NCBI GenBank assembly: GCA_036268875.1
Contig: DATATI010000083.1
Location: 124,001 to 188,000 of the forward strand
Direction: 5' to 3'
Length of the DNA stretch: 64,000 nucleotides
Source: Polyangia bacterium
GTDB lineage: Bacteria > Myxococcota_A > Polyangia > Fen-1088
Part shown: piece by piece, positions 26,243-36,967 of the stretch
How positions within the stretch are numbered: the stretch's first letter is position 1
How the letters are laid out: the number at the start of each line of letters is the position of its first letter
Made by a program: the position numbers and the translations under genes
Notes under the pieces: generated by a model
The model's input: only the letters and a program-made list of their open reading frames with translations
The model's database searches: none
What the model was told of the DNA's origin: nothing

Positions 26243-26671
26243 TCAGCGCGAGATGTCCAGGCCCCGCTGGGCCATGGTCTTGAGCGTGTCGATGGCGGTG
26301 GCGTTGGCTTCGTACGTGCGCGACGCCGACATCAGGTTCACCACTTCGTAGACCGGGTTGACGTTGGGGAAGGTGACGAAGCCTTCCGGATCGGCGTCGG
26401 GATGGCCGGGGCTGTACACCTTCTTGCCCGGGCTTTGATCGGCGACGATGCTGGAGATCGTCGGGTCCATCGACGGCGTCATCTCCGATGCCTGGCCTAG
26501 CTCGGGCGCGAACGGCACCGCCTGAATCACCGGATCCAGACGCTTGTAAGGACCGCCGGCGGCGGTGCGGGTGGTCTCGGCGTTGGCCAGGTTCGACGAG
26601 GCCAGGTTCACGCGCGTGCGCTCGACCGAAAGGCCGGAGCCGCTGATGCGCAGGGCGGTGAGAAAGTCCAT
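26243..26671 (-). CDS. flgC: FlgC, proximal rod protein
   Basis: 142 residues. It starts MDFLTALRISGSGLSVERTRVNLASSNLANAETTRTAAGGPYKRLDPVIQAV and ends with the second heptad segment (NPVYEVVNLMSASRTYEANATAIDTLKTMAQRGLDI). Both halves are diagnostic of FlgC. It is followed by fliE in the conserved flgB-flgC-fliE order. Confidence 0.97.
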   Translation of the reverse strand: MDFLTALRISGSGLSVERTRVNLASSNLANAETTRTAAGGPYKRLDPVIQAVPFAPELGQASEMTPSMDPTISSIVADQSPGKKVYSPGHPDADPEGFVTFPNVNPVYEVVNLMSASRTYEANATAIDTLKTMAQRGLDISR

Positions 26672-26700
26672 CGTCTACTCCTTGGTTTCTGTCGCGTCGG

Positions 26701-27128
26701 TTAGCTGCCACCGTCGGTGGCGTAGCGCAAGATGGCCAGCTTCTTCGACGCCGCCCGGGCGCTGGCGCCGTACTGCAACGAGTTCTCGGCCATGCCGGCC
26801 ATGGTGCGATCAAGGTCGACGCCGTTGCCGTCAAAGCTGGGGTTGGTGGTGCCGCGCCCGTCGCTGATCATCGACGCCGCGATCTCGGTGACGCGCGATT
26901 GGTCAGAGATGGTGCCGCCGTTCGCGCCCATGTGATTGGGCTCGGTGGCGGACATGGTGTCGCCGCCGGCGCTGGTGCGCGCCGCCGCCATGGCCGCGCT
27001 GAAGTCCAGCTCCTTGGGTTTGTAGCCAGGGGTGTCGACGTTGGCCACATTGCCGGCCAGAACGTTGTGCTCGACCAGGCGCACGTCCAGCGATTGTTCC
27101 AGTGTGCTCAAAGTGGCGTCGAAGATTT

Positions 27129-27132
<4 letters not shown>
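26701..27132 (-). CDS. flgB: FlgB, proximal rod protein
   Basis: 143 residues. The N-terminus [43 protein letters not shown] is the conserved rod signature, and the C-terminus ([44 protein letters not shown]) matches FlgB. Its ATG overlaps the stop of the sigma-54 activator by four bases, so rod genes are translationally coupled to a regulator gene. Confidence 0.96.
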
Positions 27133-28384
<1,252 letters not shown>

Positions 28385-28388
<4 letters not shown>

Positions 28389-29902
28389 GGTTGTCCCCCT
28401 TGACCGCCGGCTGCGGTCGCTAACTTCTGCATCACCTCGCGGGCACGCCCGCTGACGGCCAGTGCTGCCGCCGTTTCCTTCGCTACCGCTTCCGGATCGA
28501 TGGCCAGGCGCTCTCGGTCTGACGGATCCAGCGCCGCCAGCCCGCGCTGGATGGCCTTCCAGCGCGCCGTCTGAACCTTGTGCGCCGGCAGCGTCATCGC
28601 GTACTCGACCAGCACCCGGGCGCGCATCTCTTCACCACCTTCGATGAACAGCTCGGCGGCGTGAGCCAGATGTTCGGGCAGCGCGGCGGACGGCACCATC
28701 GGCGCCACGGCGGCCAGGATGTTTCCGCCGAACGTCGGAGCGCCCATGCGCTGGGCGGAGTCAGCCGCCGCCTGCGCCAGCTCGACGGCATAAGGGCCGC
28801 GATCCCAGTTGGGCAGCGTCAGGTAAAGGCTCAAGGCCTTCTCCGCCAGGGCCAGTTGCTCGTCCTTGTCAGCGGCTGCGCGCGCGGCGGCGGCCGGCGC
28901 GTCCTCTTTTTTGGTTTTTGGCCCACCGGCCACCACCGGCGCGGACGCACCGAACCTGTACGGCGACGCCGAATCGAACTCTTCGGGCTCGTCGCTGATG
29001 GTCTTCTGGCGAATGATCTCGAGGAGGATGCGGCGGCACAGCCGATCGACGCTGCCCGCGCACAAGGCCTCCGGCCCGTGGTCACCGATCTTGTCGGCCA
29101 GCAGTTTCAACACCGCGGCGAAGTGATCCTGATAAGCCTCGGCGCGGATGGTCCGCATGGTCATCTCCGCCCGCACCGGCAGGGGCAGGCCCGACGAATC
29201 GAAGATCTTCAGCAGCTCAAGCGTCGAGCCGAGACAGTTCCCGTCAATCTCGCAGGTCCGCGTGCGCGCCACGCGCCCGTACACCCCGAGGGTGCCGGTC
29301 CGATCGTACCAGGCCAAAGCGGTGGCCGGATCGCCGGTGAAAAGCGCGATGTCGCCCAGGCGCAGCGCCGCCAGCTGGCGGTTCGGTGTGCGCAGGGCCA
29401 GGCGAAACTGGCGCGCGGCCTCCAGCGGCGTCCCGTTCTGCAGCAGGCACTCGCCCATACCGGCGGGCGTGGTGCCCGGACAGGCGCCGCCCAGGCGGGT
29501 GGCCTCCGGGCTATAGAAAAAAAACGGGGCCCCGCCGGCGCCCTGTCGCCAGGGCAAACCACGCAGCTCGCGGATGTCCAGGTACGACGCGCCCTTGTCA
29601 GTGGTGAGGGTGGCGTCCAGGCGGCGGGTGCGGCAACGCAGATCCAGTCCCGTCGGGTTTTCGGTGATCTGCGGGCAGATCCAGGCGGCGTGCGCGGCGA
29701 TGCGAATCGCCACCGCCGCTTTGTCTTTCGGCGCTTCGATCTGGAGGCGCGCGCCCAATGAATCGACGACCAGCTTGATCGGACCGTGCAGGCGCGGCAG
29801 CGGCACGCGTTCGGCGACCACGGCGGTGGTCGCGGCCGTGCCGCGCGGTTGGTCGTCGGCTGCGGCAGCCGTCAGCGCCAGTATGAAGAGCCCCGCTAGC
29901 AA
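28385..29902 (-). CDS. Exported TPR-like protein of unknown function, first gene of the fli operon
   Basis: 505 residues. Translation starts at TTG 29902, the only start after the in-frame stop, with GGAG seven bases upstream. A signal peptide ([15 protein letters not shown]) is followed by a beta-rich domain (about 40-120) with paired cysteines and then helical repeats that resemble TPR ([39 protein letters not shown]). A charged Ala/Lys linker splits the helical part near residue 335. I do not recognise the family. A -24/-12 promoter match lies immediately upstream, so it is probably a flagellar-regulon protein of the periplasm, perhaps a motor accessory. Confidence 0.8.
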
Positions 29903-29927
29903 ATCCGTTTCTCCAGCCGGGGGTCAT

Positions 29928-29943
29928 TGCAGGCGCCGTGCCG
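29928..29943 (-). promoter_or_regulatory. Sigma-54 (-24/-12) promoter of the flagellar operon
   Basis: On the minus strand CGGCACGGCGCCTGCA fits TGGCACG-N4-TTGCA with the invariant GG and GC separated by 10 bases and only two departures. Transcription would begin about 12 bases past the GC, near 29917, leaving a leader of about 15 bases that still includes the GGAG ribosome-binding site of the TTG-started gene. The operon encodes one sigma-54 activator itself and has another just upstream, which supports the call. Confidence 0.62.
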
Positions 29944-30070
29944 GCCGGTCTTTCGCTGCGGGCGACGGCGCGGCTCGGCCATCCGGCCGCGACAAACGCG
30001 GGATTTCTGCGGAAAAGGCCCGGTCTAGCGCGGTGGACGCGTCAGCAAGGTGGCGCGCGACGGGCGTCGG

Positions 30071-31357
<1,287 letters not shown>

Positions 31358-31552
31358 CCGGGTCTCCTCCAAGCGAGTACATGGCCTTCCCATCGGCCGC
31401 CTGGCTATTTTCTTTAGGGTCAAACCTGAGCAAACCATTCAGCAAAGTCTGGCAACCAGGAGCCGTGGGTCATTTCGGCCCCGTACCTTCAGATGATCGG
31501 AGAAAGCGTCGAGGACGGTTACCGGCGCGGTGGTCACGCGCGACCCCCACTC

Positions 31553-32845
31553 ATGAGCTTTCGCGACCCGGTTCCCAAGCGCCCTGCCCGCCCCATCGCG
31601 GAGGCCGGCCGCGCATCGGCGGCCAATCGTCTTCACCGCGTCGAGGTGATGAACGCCAGCCGCTGGCGCCGGCCCGCGGTGGACAAGCGACCGCGCATCG
31701 TCGCCGTGGGCGGCGGGACCATGGGCGTGGGCAAAAGCTCGGTGGCCAGCAACCTGGCGGTGGCCATCGCCGGCCTCGGCCATCAAGTGGTGCTGGTCGA
31801 TCTGGATCTGGAGGCGCCGCAGCTGCATCGCCTGTTCGGCATCGATCGTCCGGTGCCCGGCCTGCAGGCGCTGTTGCACCACGAGATCGAAAACTTTGAC
31901 GTGTCGCTGACGTCGACCGGGATCAAGAACCTGCACCTCATCGCCGGCGGCGACGGCGCCGACGGCCACCTGTATCTGGATCGCGGACAGAAACACCACC
32001 TGGCCAGGCAGATCAACGAGCTGGAAAGCGAAGTCATCGTGGTCGACATCGGGGCGTCGAACCGCGGCGACCTCCTGGACTTCTTCGCCATCGGCGCCGT
32101 GCGCCTGGCGGTGTCGACGTCGACGACGCCCGCGCTGGAACGGGCGTACGCGTTCTTGAAAGGCGCCACCCGCCGCGCCATCGATCAATATGGCGGCGCC
32201 AGCGAACAGGCCCTGGCCAGCTTCGGCGGCGCGCTGATCGGCAACATGTCCACCAGCGCCGACGACACCGAACGGTTTCACGCCTTCGCCCGCCTGGTCG
32301 AAGAACACCTGGGCATCCAGCTTCCGGTGCTGGGCTGCCTGCGCACCGACGAGCGCGTGGCAGAATCGGCGCGCCAGCGGCGGCCCTTGCTGGCCCTTCC
32401 CGGCGTTGATCAGAATGTCCATACCTTCCACCGAATGGCCGAACACCTGATGTCCGATGAGGTCTTCGTCTCGCCCGCCTGCGATCTGGTGCCGGCCACG
32501 TCCAGCACCTTCGCCGACCAGCCGTTGCCGTCCCCGCTGGAGGCGTACATGCGGCGCCACCCGCGCCATGCCGTCAACTGGATGGCCACGCTGATCGTGG
32601 GCGACCGGTCGCTGCCGGTGCGGATGATCGACGTTTCGGTGAGCGGCGCCGCGCTGGAAGCAATGCCCGGCCTGACCGTCGGCGACCAGGCGGTGCTGCG
32701 CCTGGATCAATTGCCCGGACCGCCCTCGGTCGAGGTCCTCATTCAAAACATCAAGCCGACGCTGTCCCGGATCGGTGTGGCCTTTCTCGGCGACACCGGT
32801 GTCCCGGCCCAGCTGATTGACGCCGCCGTCAACCCGCGCTCATGA
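31553..32845 (+). CDS. flhG: FlhG/FleN-like MinD ATPase fused to a PilZ domain
   Basis: 430 residues from ATG 31553; ATG 31493 and ATG 31646 are other options. The MinD/ParA-type ATPase covers about 47-310: a Walker A at GGGTMGVGKSS (53-63) followed by SNLAVAIAGLGHQVVLVDLDLEAPQLHRL, VVDIGASNRGDLLDFF and STSTTPALERAYAFLK, the FlhG-type order. The signature lysine of the deviant Walker A is replaced by threonine, and no DQAxxLR FlhF-activating motif is seen at the N-terminus. Residues 334-425 are a PilZ domain with R334xxxR338 and D360VSVSG365, the c-di-GMP-binding residues. It probably limits flagellar number or restrains the divergent FleQ-like activator in response to c-di-GMP. Confidence 0.82.
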   Translation: MSFRDPVPKRPARPIAEAGRASAANRLHRVEVMNASRWRRPAVDKRPRIVAVGGGTMGVGKSSVASNLAVAIAGLGHQVVLVDLDLEAPQLHRLFGIDRPVPGLQALLHHEIENFDVSLTSTGIKNLHLIAGGDGADGHLYLDRGQKHHLARQINELESEVIVVDIGASNRGDLLDFFAIGAVRLAVSTSTTPALERAYAFLKGATRRAIDQYGGASEQALASFGGALIGNMSTSADDTERFHAFARLVEEHLGIQLPVLGCLRTDERVAESARQRRPLLALPGVDQNVHTFHRMAEHLMSDEVFVSPACDLVPATSSTFADQPLPSPLEAYMRRHPRHAVNWMATLIVGDRSLPVRMIDVSVSGAALEAMPGLTVGDQAVLRLDQLPGPPSVEVLIQNIKPTLSRIGVAFLGDTGVPAQLIDAAVNPRS

Positions 32846-33954
32846 GTTTGCCGTCGATCCAGGACGCCACCCACGACTACGAATCGTGGCTGGGGGCCCG
32901 CATGCCGCTGGTGGCGGATGACCTGCGGTTCAAGCACCGCCTGATGCGCGCCGCCACCTTCCCGTTCATGCGCGGCACGTTTTATCGCTGGTGTCAGCGC
33001 TGGCAAACGTTGCGCCCCGGCGACCACGATGACGGCGGCGACGGCGAGCCGGCGGTGCCGGTGCTGGCGGTGGGCGATCTGCACGTGGAAAACTTCGGTA
33101 CCTGGCGCGACAGCGACGGCCGGCTGATCTGGGGCATCAACGATCTCGATGAAGCGGCGCGCCTGCCCTGGACGCAAGACGTGGTGCGCCTGATCTGCAG
33201 CGCGTTTTTGGCCGTCGACGCCGATCATCTGGTGATCCGGCGCGGCGAGGCGGCCGACGCCATCTTCGAGGGCTATCGCGACGGCATCGCCAGCGGTGGA
33301 CGGCCCTTCGTGCTGGAAGAAGACAACGCCTGGCTGCGCCGGCTGGCGACCAGCGAGATGCGCGCCCCGGCGGCGTTCTGGCGCAAGACCGAAGCGCTGC
33401 CGACCGCCCGCCATCCCGATCCGAAGGTGGTCGCCGTCCTGACCGCCGCGCTGCCACACCCGACGCAGCGGCTGCGCATCGCCCGGCGCGTGGCCGGCGT
33501 GGGCAGCCTGGGCCGCCCGCGCTTCGTGGCCATCGCCCGCTGTCGCGGCGGGGCGGTGGCGCGCGAGGCGAAGGCCACCGCACCGTCGGCGGTGCTGTGG
33601 GCGCGCGGACGCACCGTCGGGCGGGGCACCGTGGTGGCCATCGAACGGGTCAACGCCGAAGCGGTGCGCGCCCCCGATCCGATGATGAAGGTCGTCGGCC
33701 CGTGGCTGGTGCGACGCCTGGCTCCGCACTGCACGCGCATCAGCCTGGAAGATCTCCCGGTCCAGCGCGACGAAGAGCGGCTGCTTTACGCCATGGGCTT
33801 CGAGACCGCCAACATTCACCTCGGCACGCCGGAGACCGGCCCGCGCATCGCCCGCCAACTGCGGCGACGCCGCGGGCGCTGGCTGCGCGCCACCGCCAAG
33901 GCTTTCGCCGCCGCGGTGGCCCAGGACTTTGCGGCGTTCCGCGCGCACGCTTGA
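32842..33954 (+). CDS. DUF2252 family protein
   Basis: 370 residues. Characteristic stretches are FPFMRGTFYRW, VGDLHVENFGTWRDSDGRLIWGINDLDEAARLPWTQDVVRL and LLYAMGFETANIHLGT. DUF2252 members have a kinase-like fold and no firmly established reaction. The ATG overlaps the FlhG-PilZ stop by four bases, so the two are translationally coupled, which is unexplained. A hairpin follows the stop codon. Confidence 0.85.
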   Translation: MSLPSIQDATHDYESWLGARMPLVADDLRFKHRLMRAATFPFMRGTFYRWCQRWQTLRPGDHDDGGDGEPAVPVLAVGDLHVENFGTWRDSDGRLIWGINDLDEAARLPWTQDVVRLICSAFLAVDADHLVIRRGEAADAIFEGYRDGIASGGRPFVLEEDNAWLRRLATSEMRAPAAFWRKTEALPTARHPDPKVVAVLTAALPHPTQRLRIARRVAGVGSLGRPRFVAIARCRGGAVAREAKATAPSAVLWARGRTVGRGTVVAIERVNAEAVRAPDPMMKVVGPWLVRRLAPHCTRISLEDLPVQRDEERLLYAMGFETANIHLGTPETGPRIARQLRRRRGRWLRATAKAFAAAVAQDFAAFRAHA

Positions 33955-33964
33955 CTCGGCCAAA

Positions 33965-33983
33965 GGCAGCCTGCCAGGCTGCC
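33965..33983 (+). terminator. Hairpin after the DUF2252 gene (no T-tract)
   Basis: GGCAGCCT-GCC-AGGCTGCC forms a perfect 8-bp stem with a 3-base loop, 10 bases past the stop codon and just before the next start. There is no run of T, so it may be a weak terminator, an RNA-stability element or an operator for the next gene. Confidence 0.4.
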
Positions 33984-33987
33984 CACC

Positions 33988-35169
33988 GTGGCAACGATGC
34001 CGAGGACCGATCGCCGGCGACGGCCTTTCGCCACGCTGACCACGCTGCCGCTGCTGCTGGCGGCGGGCGCGCTGGTCGGCTGTCATCAGCGGCCTGATCA
34101 AACGCCCACCGACGGCGCCGCCGACGCTGCGCCGTTTGACGCCCCCGCCGGCGACGGGATCGCGCCCTTGTCCCTGGATTTCACCGCCACCGGCTGCGAC
34201 ACCTTCGACCTCGGGGCCAGCCGCTGCGCGGGCGCGGCGCCGCTGACGGTGATCTTCTCGCCCATCGGCTCGCCGTCGCTGACCCAGTTTCTCTGGGACT
34301 TCGGCGACGGCACGCCGACGTCGAAGGCGCGCGCGCCGACGCACACCTATACGTTGCCCGGATCGTTCACCGTCACGCTGGTGGGAGACGGAGCCAGCGG
34401 CAGCCTGTCGCGGATGCACACGCAGTTCATCGTCGTCGCGGTGGCCACCCTGGGCCAGCGTTGCGACGTCGACGCTCAGTGCGACACCGGCCTGCGCTGT
34501 CTGTGTGGGTCGACCGCTGATTGCGGCGATGCCTTCGCGCGCGGGCTGTGCGTCGTCGACTGCGCGCCAGGCGCCTGCGCCAGCGGCGCGGTGTGCGCCG
34601 ATCTGTGGGCAGGCGCGCCCACCGATCCAGCCCAGGCGGCGCCGTACCAGCGCGCCCTGTGCCTGTCTGCCTGCGCCGATGACACGACCTGCGCGCCCGG
34701 ACTGCATTGCCGCCAGCTTCCCTCCGGCGGCGGCGGGCCGGCAGCAGCCGCGCCGGCCTGGGTGCGTGGTTGCTTCGCGCCGGTCCCCGCCGACGTCGGC
34801 CAGCCCTGCCGCTCGCCCGACGGAACATTGTCGGCCGCCGCCTGCACCAGCGGCCAGTGTGTCGATCTCGGCGCGCTGGGCCTGTGCACCGCCACCTGTG
34901 ACGCCGCCGGCGGCTGCCCCGACGGAAGCGCCTGCGCGCTGTTCGGCGACGGGCGATCACTGTGTTTGCAGGCTTGCGCCGCTGACGCCGACTGCGCCGA
35001 CGATCCGCTGTTCCGCTGTCAGGCCTCGGCTTCGTCGACGGGCGCGCTGGGGTTCACCTTGGTCGCGCCCAGCGCCGCCGCGATGGTCTGTGCGCCGATG
35101 CCCTGCCAGGCCGACGCCGATTGCCAGCCGTCCGGCGCCTGCACCGACGGCCACTGCCACGCGCTTTGA
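33988..35169 (+). CDS. Cys-rich lipoprotein with a PKD domain
   Basis: 393 residues from GTG 33988 (ATG 33997 is an alternative). A basic N-terminus and hydrophobic segment end in a lipobox LVGC. A PKD-like domain follows (about 65-150) with FLWDFGDGTPTSKARAPTHTYTLPGSFTVTL. The remaining about 240 residues are rich in paired cysteines arranged in repeated C-x4-6-C modules (CDVDAQCDTGLRCLC, CADDTTCAPGLHC, CAADADCADDPLFRC), common in outer-surface lipoproteins of Myxococcota. The function is unknown; surface adhesion or matrix binding is inference. Confidence 0.82.
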   Translation: MATMPRTDRRRRPFATLTTLPLLLAAGALVGCHQRPDQTPTDGAADAAPFDAPAGDGIAPLSLDFTATGCDTFDLGASRCAGAAPLTVIFSPIGSPSLTQFLWDFGDGTPTSKARAPTHTYTLPGSFTVTLVGDGASGSLSRMHTQFIVVAVATLGQRCDVDAQCDTGLRCLCGSTADCGDAFARGLCVVDCAPGACASGAVCADLWAGAPTDPAQAAPYQRALCLSACADDTTCAPGLHCRQLPSGGGGPAAAAPAWVRGCFAPVPADVGQPCRSPDGTLSAAACTSGQCVDLGALGLCTATCDAAGGCPDGSACALFGDGRSLCLQACAADADCADDPLFRCQASASSTGALGFTLVAPSAAAMVCAPMPCQADADCQPSGACTDGHCHAL

Positions 35170-35211
35170 GCGCGACGCGGGTTATGCTCCTGGTAAGAAA
35201 GCATCGTCCCC

Positions 35212-35859
35212 TTGTCTGACGAATCGAAAAACACGTCGCGCCGCCTGAACGTGCCGGTGTCGCACGGTCATCTGGAGGCCATCCTGCGCGCTGCAGACGC
35301 GCCATTCGCCGCGGTGGTGGTGTGTCACCCGCACCCGCTGGGCGGCGGCACCATGAACAACAACGTCGTCTATCGGCTGGCCAAGGCGCTGGGCGAGGCC
35401 GGCGCCACGGTGTTGCGCTTCAACTTTCGCGGGGTCGGACAATCGACCGGCCGATACGATCACGGCGTCGGCGAGGAAGAGGACGCGCGCGCCGCTCTGG
35501 ATCATCTGGCCGAGCTTTGTCCCGACACGCCGCTGTGGATGGCCGGCTTTTCCTTCGGCGCGCGCGTCGGTCTGACGGTGGGGCAGGAAGACCCGCGCGT
35601 GCAAAAGCTCCTGGGCGTGGGCCTGGCGATGAAGATGTTCGACTACGGATTTTTGGCCCGCAGCCGCAAACCGAAAGCGTTCATTCAAGGCGGCGACGAC
35701 GAATACGGCGGGCGCGCCGAGATCGAAGCGCTGGTGGCCACCGCCGCCGAACCGAAGCAACTGACCGTCATCGACGGCGCCACCCACCTGTTCCCCAAAC
35801 ACCTGGACGCGCTGGAGCGCGCCGCGACCGAGGCGATCGCATTTTTGCGCGGTCAGTAA
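35212..35859 (+). CDS. Alpha/beta hydrolase (dienelactone-hydrolase-like)
   Basis: 215 residues starting at TTG 35212. The oxyanion-side motif CHPHPLGGGTMNNNVVY, FNFRGVGQS, the nucleophile elbow GFSFGA, the acid-containing GGDDEYGG and a late histidine in DGATHLF make a complete catalytic set. It belongs to the small cytoplasmic YtmA/CC3310-like hydrolases of unknown substrate. It is convergent with the cupredoxin gene and about 40 bases after the lipoprotein gene. Confidence 0.88.
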   Translation: MSDESKNTSRRLNVPVSHGHLEAILRAADAPFAAVVVCHPHPLGGGTMNNNVVYRLAKALGEAGATVLRFNFRGVGQSTGRYDHGVGEEEDARAALDHLAELCPDTPLWMAGFSFGARVGLTVGQEDPRVQKLLGVGLAMKMFDYGFLARSRKPKAFIQGGDDEYGGRAEIEALVATAAEPKQLTVIDGATHLFPKHLDALERAATEAIAFLRGQ

Positions 35860-35878
35860 CCGGTTTCAGTAACCGTGG

Positions 35879-36940
35879 TCAGTATCCGACCTGGGCCTGG
35901 CGCGGCTTGCCCGACTTGTCGGGGACGAATTGCGGCGCGCGTTTGTCGCCGGCGACGTTCAAGGACAACCCGCGCACACCGTCGGCGCCGACGGTCAGTC
36001 GCTGGCGGGTGTCCTTCGAAGAACCCTCGTGCCAGACCTCGATCTCGTAGTCGCCGGGAGGCACGTTGCGGATGTTGAACGCGCCGTTCGCCTCGGCCTG
36101 GCCGTAGTACGGCGAATCCACCACGTAGACGTACCCGACCATCGTCGAGTGGATGTTGCACAGAAGCTGCACCGGCCCGGCCTTCTTGAAGACCTGGGTG
36201 TACGACCCGCCTTGCTTGTAAAGGCCGGTGTCGAAGTCGTTCGGCTTCGACAATGAGAAGACGTTGTGAAAGATCGAATCTTCGTTGCGAAAGTCGACCT
36301 TCGTGCCGACCGGCACGGCCAGCACGCGCGGCACAAAGGCCTTGTTGCGCTGGCTGATGACCTTGCCCTTGGCCGGCGTCGGGCGCGGCGTCTCGCCGCC
36401 GACGCGTTTCAGCCAGACCACCGCGCCGCCCGGTCCCAGCGTCCCGCCGCCGGCGATCGTGCCGCTGACCGAAACCGCCGGCACCGCGGGCGCGCTGGGG
36501 TGAACGGTCGGCGCCAGCGCGGCGTCGCCCGCCAGCGCCGGCGCCGCCGCGGAGGACGATACCGGCGACGGCGGCGATGCGGCCGCGCCGCTCACCCGCG
36601 AGCGCGCGTCGCGCGCCAGCGGACGGATGACCTTCTCGATGTCCGGGTCCAGCGGACGGAGGCGCATCAAAGTCTCCCATTTGTTCGCCGCGGTGGCGAA
36701 GTCGCCGGCGTCGAAGGCGGCTTTTCCACCCGCCAGCAGGTTAAAGATCAGGTACTGACGTTCGGCCACTTGCTTGACCGCCAGATCCTGCGGCGTCCGC
36801 ACCGACAGCGGCAGCGGCAGCTCCTCGCCTTGCCAGGGCGGCGCCGCCTGCGCCGGCGAGGCGGCGCGCATCAGCAAAAGGCCGCCGAAAAACGTCGCCG
36901 CTGCCGTCCGCCCGATAATCTTCGATGGCCTCATCCGCAT
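35879..36940 (-). CDS. Exported cupredoxin-domain protein
   Basis: 353 residues. A signal peptide with cleavage near PAQA-APPW precedes a helical, TPR-like region (about 55-110) and an Ala/Pro/Ser-rich linker. The cupredoxin core is at about 160-275: HNVFS supplies one histidine and LLCNIHSTMVGYVYV supplies Cys, His and Met, the type-1 copper ligand set. A carboxypeptidase-regulatory-like beta domain (GAFNIRNVPPGDYEIEVWHEG) follows. It would carry electrons or bind copper in the periplasm. It lies 27 bases after the porin gene, probably in one operon. Confidence 0.82.
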   Translation of the reverse strand: MRMRPSKIIGRTAAATFFGGLLLMRAASPAQAAPPWQGEELPLPLSVRTPQDLAVKQVAERQYLIFNLLAGGKAAFDAGDFATAANKWETLMRLRPLDPDIEKVIRPLARDARSRVSGAAASPPSPVSSSAAAPALAGDAALAPTVHPSAPAVPAVSVSGTIAGGGTLGPGGAVVWLKRVGGETPRPTPAKGKVISQRNKAFVPRVLAVPVGTKVDFRNEDSIFHNVFSLSKPNDFDTGLYKQGGSYTQVFKKAGPVQLLCNIHSTMVGYVYVVDSPYYGQAEANGAFNIRNVPPGDYEIEVWHEGSSKDTRQRLTVGADGVRGLSLNVAGDKRAPQFVPDKSGKPRQAQVGY

Positions 36941-36967
36941 CGCGTTTCTCCTTGCCTTGCCTTGGCC

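Noticed and set aside
31358-31552. Possible sigma-70 promoter for the FleQ-like gene (TTGCTC, 17-base gap, AAATAG on the minus strand)
   Set aside because: Both hexamers match the consensus poorly; too weak to list as a feature.
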